From Opitutales bacterium (GTDB taxonomy: Bacteria > Verrucomicrobiota > Verrucomicrobiia > Opitutales > UBA953): a DNA stretch of 33,713 nucleotides. The stretch spans positions 1-33,713 of the forward strand of contig JAGBIL010000029.1 in assembly GCA_017935025.1 (NCBI GenBank). Direction: 5' to 3'. Below are positions 23,177-30,975 of the stretch, piece after piece; the stretch's first letter is position 1, and each line of letters begins with the position of its first letter. The notes under the pieces are model-generated. The model saw only the letters and a list, made by a program, of their open reading frames with translations. It was not told the origin of the DNA and searched no databases. A program made the position numbers and the translations under genes.

Positions 23177-24625
23177 ATGGCTAATGTAAAATTCTTCAGC
23201 GGGAACGAAATTCCGCTCGAAATGCACAAAGTCCGCATCGTTCAAAAATTGAATCTCCCGCCCGTGGAGGAACGCGTCGCGCGTATGAACGAAGCCGGCA
23301 ACAATACCTTCCTTTTGCAAAATCGCGATGTCTTCATGGATATGCTCACCGACTCCGGCGTTAACGCCATGAGCGACCTGCAACAAGCTGCAATGCTCCG
23401 AGCTGACGATGCCTACGCCGGCTCCGAAACCTACAATCGCATGACGGCGAAGGTTTCTGAAATTTTCGGCATGGATTACTTCCTGCCCGTCCACCAAGGC
23501 CGCGCGGCGGAAAACATTCTCGCCACCGCGTTTATTAAGCCCGGCGATGTCATCCCGATGAACTTCCACTTCACAACGACGAAAGCTCACATCACGCGCC
23601 TCGGCGGGAGCGTCGAAGAGCTCATCGTTCCGGAAGGCTTGGAACCGATCAATGATTGCCCCTTCAAAGGCAATTTCGACATTCCGCGCCTCGAAGCGCT
23701 GATTGAAAAAGTAACGCCCGCACGCATTCCGTTTGTCCGCATCGAAGCGGGAACCAATCTTGTCGGGGGGCAGCCGCTTTCCCTCCAAAATATGCGAGAA
23801 GTCGCAGCGCTTTGCAAAAAACACGGTATCAAAGTCATGCTCGATGCCTCCCTTTTGCAGGACAATCTTTACTTCATCAAAGAGCGCGAAGAAGCCTGCA
23901 AAAACATGAGTATCCGCGAAATCACGACGGAAATCGCCTCGCTCATGGACATCATTTACTTTTCGGCACGCAAGTTCGGCTTCGCGCGCGGCGGCGGGAT
24001 CGCCATCCGCACGAAGGAAGACGAAATGCGCATGAAGGAATTTATTCCGCTCTACGAAGGCTTCCTCACCTACGGCGGAATGTCTGTCCGCGAGATGGAG
24101 GCTATCGTCGTCGGCTTGGACGAATCGATGGACGAAGACATTATTTCGCAGGGACCCAAATTCATTGATTACATGGCGAAGGAACTCCACAAGCGCGGCG
24201 TTCCCGTGGTTCTCCCCGCAGGCGGGCTCGGTTGCCACATCAACGCGACGGAATTCGTGAAACACGTTCCGCAGCAGGAATATCCTGCGGGAGCGCTCGC
24301 CGCCGCCGTTTACATCGCAAGCGGCGTTCGCGGCATGGAACGCGGCACACTCTCCGAACAGCGCAACGAAGACGGCTCGGAACGCTTCGCCGAACTCGAA
24401 CTCCTCCGCATGGCGATGCCGCGCCGAGTTTACACGCTTTCGCAAGTGGAATACGCCATCGACCGCATCGCGTGGCTTTACCAAAACCGCGAACTCATCG
24501 GCGGGCTCAAATTCGTCGAAGAACCCAAAGTGCTTCGCTTCTTCTTCGGTCGCCTCGCGCCCACGAGTAGCTGGCAGGAAAAACTCGCCGCCAAGTTCCG
24601 CGAAGATTTCGGCGACAGCCTGTAA
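23177..24625 (+). CDS. tnaA: PLP beta-eliminating lyase: tryptophanase / tyrosine phenol-lyase
   Basis: A 482-residue PLP enzyme that splits an aromatic amino acid into pyruvate, ammonia and indole (tryptophanase) or phenol (tyrosine phenol-lyase). Family marks: LTDSGVNAMSD near 58-67, FLPVHQGRAAENI, GTNLVGGQP and the likely PLP lysine K266 in YFSARKFG. Three sites where the two enzymes differ look more like tyrosine phenol-lyase: HFTTTKAH (Thr where E. coli tryptophanase has Asp), GVRGMERG (Arg where tryptophanase has Ile) and VLRFF (Phe where tryptophanase has His). The symbol is therefore provisional. No TnaC-like leader was found in the 76 bases upstream. A strong terminator follows. Confidence 0.85.
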   Translation: MANVKFFSGNEIPLEMHKVRIVQKLNLPPVEERVARMNEAGNNTFLLQNRDVFMDMLTDSGVNAMSDLQQAAMLRADDAYAGSETYNRMTAKVSEIFGMDYFLPVHQGRAAENILATAFIKPGDVIPMNFHFTTTKAHITRLGGSVEELIVPEGLEPINDCPFKGNFDIPRLEALIEKVTPARIPFVRIEAGTNLVGGQPLSLQNMREVAALCKKHGIKVMLDASLLQDNLYFIKEREEACKNMSIREITTEIASLMDIIYFSARKFGFARGGGIAIRTKEDEMRMKEFIPLYEGFLTYGGMSVREMEAIVVGLDESMDEDIISQGPKFIDYMAKELHKRGVPVVLPAGGLGCHINATEFVKHVPQQEYPAGALAAAVYIASGVRGMERGTLSEQRNEDGSERFAELELLRMAMPRRVYTLSQVEYAIDRIAWLYQNRELIGGLKFVEEPKVLRFFFGRLAPTSSWQEKLAAKFREDFGDSL

Positions 24626-24627
24626 GA

Positions 24628-24690
24628 TAGATCAAAGATTAGAGGTTAAAGATTAAAGAGAAAGAATAACTGATAACTCCGTTATTCATT
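24628..24690. repeat. AT-rich word-repeat region after the lyase gene
   Basis: Contains near-repeated seven-base words (AAAGATT, AGAGGTT, AAAGATT, AAAGAGA) followed by a small inverted repeat AATAAC/GTTATT. The style matches the AT-rich intergenic repeats at 5398, 13122 and 15223, although the words differ. Confidence 0.45.
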
Positions 24691-24707
24691 ATTCCCTAAA
24701 AAAGAGC

Positions 24708-24742
24708 CCGCTCCCGCAGAAAAAATCTGCGGGAGCGGTTTT
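24708..24742. terminator. Strong bidirectional terminator
   Basis: Perfect 13-bp stem CCGCTCCCGCAGA / TCTGCGGGAGCGG around a 5-base A loop, with TTTT after it and a run of As before it. It ends the lyase gene on the plus strand and the PEP-CTERM gene (24769-25626) on the minus strand. The arms carry GCGGGAGCG, one base from the dispersed GCGGGAACG motif. Confidence 0.92.
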
Positions 24743-24768
24743 AGGATAAGCAGACACGCCTTTTATTA

Positions 24769-25626
24769 TTATTTACCTTTTTCCCGGGTGCGCCGTACGG
24801 AAGCAAGCAGCGCTCCCGAGAAAATTCCTGACAACCAAGAGAATGCCGACGGTTCCGGAATCACCGCGCCCGTTGTCACAACGGAAAGATTTGAAAGCGT
24901 AATTCCGCTTCCGGGAGATTTCATCGCGATGACATCAAACACACCGGACGATAAAGATTTTTCCGCCGAAAAAGAAACCGTTCCTGCGCCTCCTACGGAA
25001 ACATCGTAACCGTTCTCCGTGCGGAGAACCGTCAGCGCAAACTCGTAATCGGCATTGGCTTCCGGATGCGTAAGCGCTCCCGGCGGCGTTGCGGACGCGA
25101 TGTAGCTCGCCCCCTGATTGGACGTCATGAATCCGGCACCGCCGCTTCCGGAAGCATCCGGCACTTTTTCCGAAAAACGGGAAAAAGCCTGCGTTGTCGT
25201 TCCTGAGGATTTTTTGTTGGTTCCGCCGAAAAATCCGGTCATACCGTACGTTCCCGCAACGATGCTTGAAAAGGCCGTTCCCGCAGCAGGTTTCGCGTTT
25301 ACCCCGCTGTTGTAGAGCCCGATATAAAATGCACCGGATGAGGCGACGGAATTAAATGTCGCCGTTCCCGAAAACGTGACGGAATCGCCGACATTCAAAG
25401 AAATTTCCTCCGGTAAATACCCCCAAACGTAGGAATCCGAGTCCAAATTCCTCATTGTCGTTTTCCCGTTTTCGTAGGTAAAAACGGTTTTTGCGGTGTT
25501 GCTGCGATAGCCGAACCAGTCAATTCCCAATCCGTCAGTCACGAAAGTTTCGGAATCGGCTCCGGCGACGACAAACGGCGTTCCCGCGACGAGGGCACAA
25601 GTTAAGCAAACGAGGGGTAATTTCAT
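24769..25626 (-). CDS. PEP-CTERM sorting-domain protein
   Basis: A 285-residue exported protein. The ATG at 25626 gives a good signal peptide (MKLPLVCLTCALVAGTPFVVAG); a longer frame starting at 25704 runs through the conserved upstream element and is rejected. The middle is Gly/Ser/Thr-rich and beta-like, with strands such as ISLNVGDSVTFSGTATFNS and GAFYIGLYNSG, perhaps a lectin-like or jelly-roll sandwich; no named domain recognised. It ends with IPEPSAFSWLSGIFSGALLAS and a basic tail (VRRTREKGK), a typical PEP-CTERM signal for exosortase. No exosortase is in the window. Confidence 0.8.
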   Translation of the reverse strand: MKLPLVCLTCALVAGTPFVVAGADSETFVTDGLGIDWFGYRSNTAKTVFTYENGKTTMRNLDSDSYVWGYLPEEISLNVGDSVTFSGTATFNSVASSGAFYIGLYNSGVNAKPAAGTAFSSIVAGTYGMTGFFGGTNKKSSGTTTQAFSRFSEKVPDASGSGGAGFMTSNQGASYIASATPPGALTHPEANADYEFALTVLRTENGYDVSVGGAGTVSFSAEKSLSSGVFDVIAMKSPGSGITLSNLSVVTTGAVIPEPSAFSWLSGIFSGALLASVRRTREKGK

Positions 25627-25696
25627 CGTAGAGTTTTTGGAGTTTAACAAAGAGACATAACTACAGGCGCTCCCGCCCGCAACAACTACAAAACAG

Positions 25697-25716
25697 GTAG
25701 TCATTAAAATCCCCTT
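25697..25716 (-). promoter_or_regulatory. Conserved 20-base element upstream of the second PEP-CTERM gene
   Basis: Read on the minus strand it is AAGGGGATTTTAATGACTAC, matching the element at 12684-12703 at 18 of 20 positions. It ends 71 bases before the start codon. The ATG inside it is not used as a start, since the same sequence is non-coding upstream of the other gene. Confidence 0.55.
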
Positions 25717-25797
25717 CCCGCAAGCCTTTTTTTTTCAACGCAAAGATTTTCTCTTAACACAGAGGACGCTAAGTAGAAGGAAGGTTCTTCCAAAGGA

Positions 25798-25828
25798 GGA
25801 CAGCCGTCTCGACTGTCCCTTTTTTTTT
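25798..25828 (+). terminator. Hairpin with T9 tract
   Basis: GGACAG (25798-25803) pairs with CTGTCC (25813-25818), followed by nine Ts. It looks like an intrinsic terminator, but no plus-strand gene ends nearby. It could be left over from a lost gene. Confidence 0.4.
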
Positions 25829-26083
25829 AGGAAACTCAAAGACTCGGAGAAGCGTTATGTCCTAAAACCCTGCGCGTGAGCATAGGGTTGGGAACGGAAA
25901 AAACAACGAGCCTTGAAAAGGCGAAACAAAGCCGAGTGATGTGCGGAGACTCGGTGTTCGCGTTCCCGCCGCGTGTTGCACACTTTCAGCGTGCAGGCTT
26001 TTTGTCATTTTTCGTAGGGCGGCGACTCGCTTCGCTCGCTTGCCCTACGCTGACCGATTGCACCCCCTTGAGGCTTGTTTTTG

Positions 26084-26129
26084 CCCCCCCCCAAAAAAAA
26101 ATAAGAAGGCGGAGTCTTGCCGCCTTCTT
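26084..26129 (-). terminator. Minus-strand hairpin next to a C9A9 run
   Basis: Stem AAGAAGGCGG (26103-26112) and CCGCCTTCTT (26120-26129), 7-base loop. On the minus strand it is followed by a T run then nine Gs. It lies downstream of the glycosyltransferase remnant and probably once terminated that gene. The C tract (26084-26092) is one of three C9 tracts in the region. Confidence 0.5.
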
Positions 26130-26234
26130 GGAGATTTTAAACATCCCACGCGCTAAGCATTCTCTAAAAAACTCCGACTCCCCGCAGGCAAAACGTTTGT
26201 GCGATTTATAGAGGTTGCCTAAAGCTCTCCTTTC

Positions 26235-26372
26235 CTACCTCACACCCTCATACACCGCCAAATACGCCTCGGCGGTTTGACGCATGTCAAAATCCTGCGC
26301 CCGGCGGGAACAGGCGGCAGCTGTCTTTCCGTAAAATTCTTTGTCCGAAGCAAAACCCGAAGCGTTACTCAT
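26235..26372 (-). pseudogene. C-terminal remnant of a glycosyltransferase
   Basis: A minus-strand frame ending in TAG at 26235 reads ...GFASDKEFYGKTAAACSR..., then RAQDFDMRQTAEAYLAVYEGVR. This is the usual ending of family-4 glycosyltransferases: small helices, then an aromatic-x-x-x-x-TAEAYLxVYE run. A stop about 11 codons upstream of 26372 and no catalytic part show that most of the gene is lost. It suggests the polysaccharide locus once extended here on the minus strand. Confidence 0.5.
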
Positions 26373-26388
26373 TCCTCTACTCTGCCAA

Positions 26389-26426
26389 GCACACCGAATT
26401 CCCTATTCGGTAGACATTCGGTGTGC
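26389..26426. repeat. Perfect 11-bp inverted repeat upstream of the polymerase gene
   Basis: Arms GCACACCGAAT (26389-26399) and ATTCGGTGTGC (26416-26426), 16-base spacer that contains a further ATTCGG. It lies 60 bases before the polymerase start and may be an operator, a remnant mobile-element end or a terminator. Confidence 0.5.
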
Positions 26427-26485
26427 ACAACGCACTTATCTATAGGCAAATGTAAATTTCTTAATTCCTTAAACATTGTTTCTCT

Positions 26486-27583
26486 ATGAATATTCTATGG
26501 TTTTTATTTCTCGCGCTAACTCCGCTCTATCTTTTCCCGAGCGGCGGCTTCCAAATCGCTCACATCCCGTTAATCTTAATCGGAGTGTTGTGCATATTTC
26601 GTCGGGACAGACAAATATTTTCACCCATTCCCATAAAAGCGTATTTACAATTCACACTATACGCCTGTTTGGTAAATGTTTGCTTTTTTATCCTTTCCGA
26701 TTGGTGCGAATGGGGGTTTGTCTTTTCGTCGCTTATTCTTGGGTTTAACACCATTACGCTTTCGTTAGCGTACAGCGTTTGCTCTTCGAGAAAAGGTGTT
26801 TATTACACCACCGGCGCGATCATGCTCATCGGAATAGTTCAATGTTTCGCCTACCTGCAACTCGGCGGAAACTATGGCGGAGGGCGCTACATGGCGTTTT
26901 TCAATGACCCTAACCAATTGTCTTCGTGGGCGCTATTCTCTCTCACTATTGTCGCTCTTTTTTATATCCACGGTTTTATTGGTCAAAAAATCCTGCTACT
27001 CATGGTCGGAATAAGTAGCACACTGCTTATTCTAACAGCATCTAAAAGCGGGATTATCTCCCTCGGAATCCTTTTGCTTATTGTTTTTTGGAAAAGTAAA
27101 TTCTGGGTGAAACTTCTCTGTGTATGCGGATGCATTTGGGGACTTTCATTTCTCGCTCCGGCAATTTTAGAGTTAGAGATCTACAACAGAATGTCTTCTT
27201 TCTCTTTCGATTCGATAGACCAAGATCGACACTGGTATTACCTCTGGGAGTTTCCCGTGTACAATATTTTGGGTGCCGGGGCCGGGAGTTACGACCGATT
27301 CGACCCGATTTCTCCGCTCGAAGTTCATTCAACACTCCTAACGGTTGTCTTTTGCTATGGAATACCGGGGACATTCCTCTTTCTTCTTTTTCTGAAAAAG
27401 TGTTTTTATCGGACTCCTACATGCCATCATCTTTTTTTTGCACTTCCGATATTGGTGAATTTCCTTTCTTTAAACATGATTCGCATGACTTCGCTTTATG
27501 TTCTCCTTGGAGTAAGCGCAAGGTTGCTTGACTTAGAGATGAAGCAAAAACACGGTGAAAAAACCTTAGATAAATCACTTTAA
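26486..27583 (+). CDS. O-antigen ligase / polymerase family protein (Wzy_C)
   Basis: A 365-residue membrane protein with about ten hydrophobic segments. The family core is seen at [21 protein letters not shown] near 130-150, [11 protein letters not shown] near 188 and, after a periplasmic stretch, [21 protein letters not shown] and EVHSTLL, where the His is a conserved catalytic candidate. Proteins of this family either polymerise polysaccharide units or ligate O-antigen to lipid A; sequence alone does not decide which. Its base composition is lower in GC than the core, and no copy of the dispersed CGGGAAC motif was found in it, which suggests recent acquisition. Its last 9 bases overlap the end of the convergent acetyltransferase. 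Confidence 0.82.
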   Translation: MNILWFLFLALTPLYLFPSGGFQIAHIPLILIGVLCIFRRDRQIFSPIPIKAYLQFTLYACLVNVCFFILSDWCEWGFVFSSLILGFNTITLSLAYSVCSSRKGVYYTTGAIMLIGIVQCFAYLQLGGNYGGGRYMAFFNDPNQLSSWALFSLTIVALFYIHGFIGQKILLLMVGISSTLLILTASKSGIISLGILLLIVFWKSKFWVKLLCVCGCIWGLSFLAPAILELEIYNRMSSFSFDSIDQDRHWYYLWEFPVYNILGAGAGSYDRFDPISPLEVHSTLLTVVFCYGIPGTFLFLLFLKKCFYRTPTCHHLFFALPILVNFLSLNMIRMTSLYVLLGVSARLLDLEMKQKHGEKTLDKSL

Positions 27584-28058
27584 AATCCTCGGTTTTTGCA
27601 AAACGCAGGTTGCTCCGGCGGGAACGTCCTCCACCACGACGCAGTTTGCGCCAATTTTTGCATTATCTCCGATATGAACGCCCGGAAGAATTTTTGCACC
27701 TGCTCCAAGAAGAACATTGTCGCCAATATTACCCCCCCCCGTGCATAATCGTAACTTGCTGACAAATCGTTACATTCCGTCCGATTGATACATCATGCCC
27801 GACAATAATCCCGTTAGGACCATGCGGCAAAAGCGGTGGAGATGCGAACGAAGCACCCTTGCACCAATTCGTTCCGAATGATGACAAATGCTTTGCATCC
27901 ACACGTTTTATCCAAAGCAAGCAGTAGGCTCGCCAAAGAAAAAATCCTTTGCCCGAGACAACACGTTCCCGCCGCGTCCAATACTTTTCGTGAGAATAAC
28001 CTTGAATCAGGCTTAAAACCCAACGGGCAATGCGATTATTTAGTAAATCCATTTTCAT
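27575..28058 (-). pseudogene. Serine-acetyltransferase-like hexapeptide acetyltransferase, frameshifted at a C9 tract
   Basis: Start ATG at 28058 overlaps the EpsG-like stop by one base. The N-terminal part MDLLNNRIARWVLSLIQGYS then YWTRRERVV matches short CysE/WcaB-type polysaccharide acetyltransferases. The left-handed beta-helix begins at [24 protein letters not shown]. In the tract of nine Gs (minus strand) that follows, the frame runs into TAA after HGGG. Removing one G restores [19 protein letters not shown] and a natural ending VLQKPRILK with stop at 27575-27577. So the gene is intact except for one extra base in the homopolymer. Phase variation or an error in the sequence could explain it. 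Confidence 0.78.
27732..27740. repeat. C9 homopolymer within the acetyltransferase gene
   Basis: Nine Cs on the plus strand. Eight would keep the acetyltransferase open, nine gives a stop. A tract of this length is prone to slippage. Confidence 0.9.
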
Positions 28059-29152
28059 CAACGCATACCCGCACGAATTAACGACAAGCCAATCGTAATC
28101 GCGCCCATACAAAAAACTGCAGAGACAGCAAGAAAGCGCGCATTCGGAATAGCCTTCGGATGTTTCAAAAGCGGATAAAGAATAACCATCGGGAACAACA
28201 CCCAGCTTAAAAACGCAACGCGATCCGAATAGGGAATTCGTATGACCAAAAGCCAGAAACCGTTTGCGACGATGTAGGTCCCGAGAAGCAAATTGAAAAA
28301 ACGATCTTCAAAAAACTGCTTCTTTCTCAGCCAAAATCCGACCACAATCGGAATCAAACTATACACGATAAAATCCCAGCGAAATCCCTGACGATAAACG
28401 TCACTTTCTCCCAATAAATAATTTGTCACTCGTGCATCTTCCGCTTCTGCGAAGTACCCTCCTATCATTTCCTGTATTTGATTTCCGAACAATAAACTTA
28501 ATCCTAAGCATCCGAACCACCCCGCGAACAGAAGTTTGGGCTTCGGAACTATCATCGCGACAAGAAAAGCCGAAATCGGAATGACCAAGGACTTATGTAG
28601 CCCGACAGCGATAAGCCATAGTAATAGCAACTTCAACTTATTCGGGTAAAACGAAAGACCGAGCACGAAAAATGACAGTGCTAATCCCGCCCGCATCGTG
28701 TTGGTTCCGTAAGCAAAAAAGCCTAACGATACCACCAATGCAAAAAAGTAAAGAGAGTATCTACCCCCAAAAACTTTCTTTCCGGCAATCAAAAAGTTCA
28801 AACAAAAAACCGTAGACGTCAGCAGGAAAAACAAATCCGCCGGCATTCTCAACCATGCGCAAAAGCGAACATATTGTTGAAACAACCAATCATTAGTAAA
28901 CTCCCGATCTATTCCCGCCGCAGCATATTCAAACATCCCACGATATCCCGCCTTATCAGAAGAAAGCACATCCGGCCAAAAACCGATCAGCAAAACAACC
29001 GACAGGAAAATAAGCCCGACGCCAATTCCTCGCGGAGCGACAATCTCATTCGCATCTCCGTCGCTATTCCGAAGAACAACCGAAAGACTCCCGATAGCGA
29101 CAAGTACAAAAATCAGCCGATGAAATATAGGCGCTAATTCAACCCAAAGCAT
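28058..29152 (-). CDS. EpsG-family polysaccharide polymerase
   Basis: A 364-residue membrane protein with about ten segments. EpsG-family marks are present: DKAGYRGMFE in the first loop, YGTNTMRAGLALSFFVLGLSF in the middle and LIAVGLHKSLVIPISAF. Such proteins polymerise repeat units of an exopolysaccharide or O-antigen on the periplasmic side. It ends in a 1-base overlap with the acetyltransferase and begins 11 bases after the GT2 gene. With the Wzy_C protein at 26486 this locus has two polymerase-like genes, so one of them may act as a ligase. Confidence 0.8.
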   Translation of the reverse strand: MLWVELAPIFHRLIFVLVAIGSLSVVLRNSDGDANEIVAPRGIGVGLIFLSVVLLIGFWPDVLSSDKAGYRGMFEYAAAGIDREFTNDWLFQQYVRFCAWLRMPADLFFLLTSTVFCLNFLIAGKKVFGGRYSLYFFALVVSLGFFAYGTNTMRAGLALSFFVLGLSFYPNKLKLLLLWLIAVGLHKSLVIPISAFLVAMIVPKPKLLFAGWFGCLGLSLLFGNQIQEMIGGYFAEAEDARVTNYLLGESDVYRQGFRWDFIVYSLIPIVVGFWLRKKQFFEDRFFNLLLGTYIVANGFWLLVIRIPYSDRVAFLSWVLFPMVILYPLLKHPKAIPNARFLAVSAVFCMGAITIGLSLIRAGMR

Positions 29153-29163
29153 AGTTCTAACAT

Positions 29164-29958
29164 CTATTTTGTTTTAATCGGACAATTCCGGCATTTTACC
29201 CATACAGACGACACCCCCAGGCACACAACGCCGACGGCGATCACGCTCCGCAGAATAACTCCGGCAAACAATTTTCCGCGTTCCCGCAGCGATATTCCGC
29301 TTCCGAAAAGCGCAACCCGCACTCCCTGTTTTTGACGGAACAAATACTGTTTCAAGTTAAACGAAATCGAATCTTTGTAATAAATCACCGCGTCCGGAAG
29401 AAGCCGATAGACAGATTCCCTTCTCGCCCTCCGCCACAATTCGGAATCCTCACATCCGTTAAAACGCTCGTCATAGAGCCACTTGCGGAACCACTCAATT
29501 CTTCCGGCGACAGTCGGATGAATGAACGAATTCACCGTCGTAACCTCCGATACGATATTACGCCCCCCGAGAACATTCCCGCCCTCATCAACAACAATCG
29601 CACCTCCGCCAACAACGTCAACCTCGGGATTCGCAATCAAATACTCAACCTGCCGCTCAATTCGATTCGGAAGCATCCTATCATCAGCATCCATACGTGC
29701 AAAAAATTCGCCCTTCGCTTCATCAATGAGCTGATTTAACCTTGGCGCAATTTTTCTGTTCTTCCCGTCACAGATAAGCCGAATTCGTGAATCCGAAAAG
29801 GACCTCACAACCTCCGCCGTATTGTCAGAACTGCCGTCATCGACAATCAGCAATTCCCAATTCGTGTAAGCCTGCACCAAAACAGACTCAATCATTGCAC
29901 CAATCGTTTTTCCCGCATTGTACGCGGGAACAGCAATAGAAACTAAAGGTTCTTTCAT
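29164..29958 (-). CDS. Family 2 glycosyltransferase
   Basis: A 264-residue GT-A fold enzyme that would add a sugar from a nucleotide donor to a growing lipid-linked repeat unit at the inner face of the membrane. Motifs: VSIAVPAYNAG near the start, LLIVDDGSSDNT and the metal-binding FARMDADDRMLP (DxD), followed by a possible acceptor-side motif NGCEDSELWRRARRE. The C-terminal end has one hydrophobic segment (FAGVILRSVIAVGVVCLG) that may anchor it to the membrane. Start ATG directly abuts the TAA of the preceding gene, so translation is probably coupled. Confidence 0.88.
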   Translation of the reverse strand: MKEPLVSIAVPAYNAGKTIGAMIESVLVQAYTNWELLIVDDGSSDNTAEVVRSFSDSRIRLICDGKNRKIAPRLNQLIDEAKGEFFARMDADDRMLPNRIERQVEYLIANPEVDVVGGGAIVVDEGGNVLGGRNIVSEVTTVNSFIHPTVAGRIEWFRKWLYDERFNGCEDSELWRRARRESVYRLLPDAVIYYKDSISFNLKQYLFRQKQGVRVALFGSGISLRERGKLFAGVILRSVIAVGVVCLGVSSVWVKCRNCPIKTK

Positions 29959-30975
29959 TTACGACATTTCCTTTCTAAACGAAAAATTACGAAACAATGC
30001 CCGCAAACGCTGTAACCACGTCACCAAACGGCTAGGACAAACATATAAAAATCGTAATCCCACCTGCGCATCTTCCGCGTCAATCTCACTACGTAGGGTT
30101 TTCATTTCCTCTTCTAAACCTAAAACCCCTTTGTATCTAAACAATAGAAGCCATCGAAACCGATTTAGTAAATGCCTTACACTCGGTCGGTGGGATGCCG
30201 CATCTTGGTATCGGCTAAGCGTAAAACTCCATACCTTGTTTAGGGGCGGATGGGTTCCACGCGGCTTGTAGGTGACATCATCCGCCTTCCGATAAAACAG
30301 CAAAACTTCATTAAGAAACGCAACGGGTGCTACTAGTGCAGATTCAAACCAAAGCTTCCAATCCTCCCCCTCCACAAGATTTTCACTAAAACAACCGTGA
30401 CGCAAACACGTTGCCCGTCTCATAATCACAGATCCCGTACAAACAGGAAAATACAATAAATTACCTGTCCAAAGCGATTTATGCTGATTTTCAATATGAT
30501 CAAATAAATCAAATACACCAAACCCTCCATCCGAAAATCCTTTCAGTGGTTTGGATATCAATTTGGACATACGCCCACCTTCACTAATCGCGTGAGCACA
30601 AACACCATATCCAGCCTCCGGAAATCTCCTCATAAGTTTTATCATTTTTTCCAAAAAAACCGGACTCCAGCTATCGTCTGAGTCCAAGAAAGAGAGTAAT
30701 TCAGATCTAGCGTACTTTATACCCATGTTTCTTGCCGAAGAAACACCGCCGTTTTCCTTGTGAAAAACGCGGATGCGGGAATCTTGTGCGGCGTAGTCGT
30801 CACAAATTTTTCCGGAGTTATCCGGTGAGCCGTCATCAACAAGAATCATCTCAAAATCCTTAAATGTTTGGTTGAGAATACTTTCAATGCATTCACCGAG
30901 GTATTTCTCCGTCTTGTACACGGGAACGATGACGGACACAGTCGGCACTGCGACATTCGGAAGCGGCGGTTCCAT
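29959..30975 (-). CDS. Family 2 glycosyltransferase
   Basis: A 338-residue GT-A fold enzyme. SVIVPVYKTEKYLGECIESI is followed by MILVDDGSPDNSGKICDDYA and the metal-binding SFLDSDDSW. A conserved late motif is VEGEDWKLWFES. Its first 110 residues are highly similar, also at the DNA level, to those of the next upstream GT2 gene, so the two are recent paralogs with different acceptor halves. The ATG at 30975 directly follows the upstream TAA and its own TAA abuts the downstream ATG. Donor and acceptor sugars cannot be told from sequence. Confidence 0.88.
   Translation of the reverse strand: MEPPLPNVAVPTVSVIVPVYKTEKYLGECIESILNQTFKDFEMILVDDGSPDNSGKICDDYAAQDSRIRVFHKENGGVSSARNMGIKYARSELLSFLDSDDSWSPVFLEKMIKLMRRFPEAGYGVCAHAISEGGRMSKLISKPLKGFSDGGFGVFDLFDHIENQHKSLWTGNLLYFPVCTGSVIMRRATCLRHGCFSENLVEGEDWKLWFESALVAPVAFLNEVLLFYRKADDVTYKPRGTHPPLNKVWSFTLSRYQDAASHRPSVRHLLNRFRWLLLFRYKGVLGLEEEMKTLRSEIDAEDAQVGLRFLYVCPSRLVTWLQRLRALFRNFSFRKEMS

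Larger units (their letters stand above)
25627..26485. other. About 860 bases without an intact gene
   Basis: Holds, in order: the conserved PEP-CTERM upstream element, a CACAGAGGACGC-type repeat stretch, a terminator-like hairpin with a T9 tract, a hairpin CGTAGGGC/GCCCTACG (26013-26049), a C9A9 run next to a 10-bp stem hairpin, a minus-strand glycosyltransferase remnant and an 11-bp inverted repeat. It looks like an eroded junction between the core genes and the polysaccharide locus. Confidence 0.55.

Noticed and set aside
23174-24484. Long minus-strand frame opposite the lyase gene
   Set aside because: No domain or motif; the plus strand encodes a full-length PLP enzyme.
25627-25704. Longer start for the second PEP-CTERM protein
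   Set aside because: It begins inside the conserved upstream element and delays the signal peptide by 26 residues.
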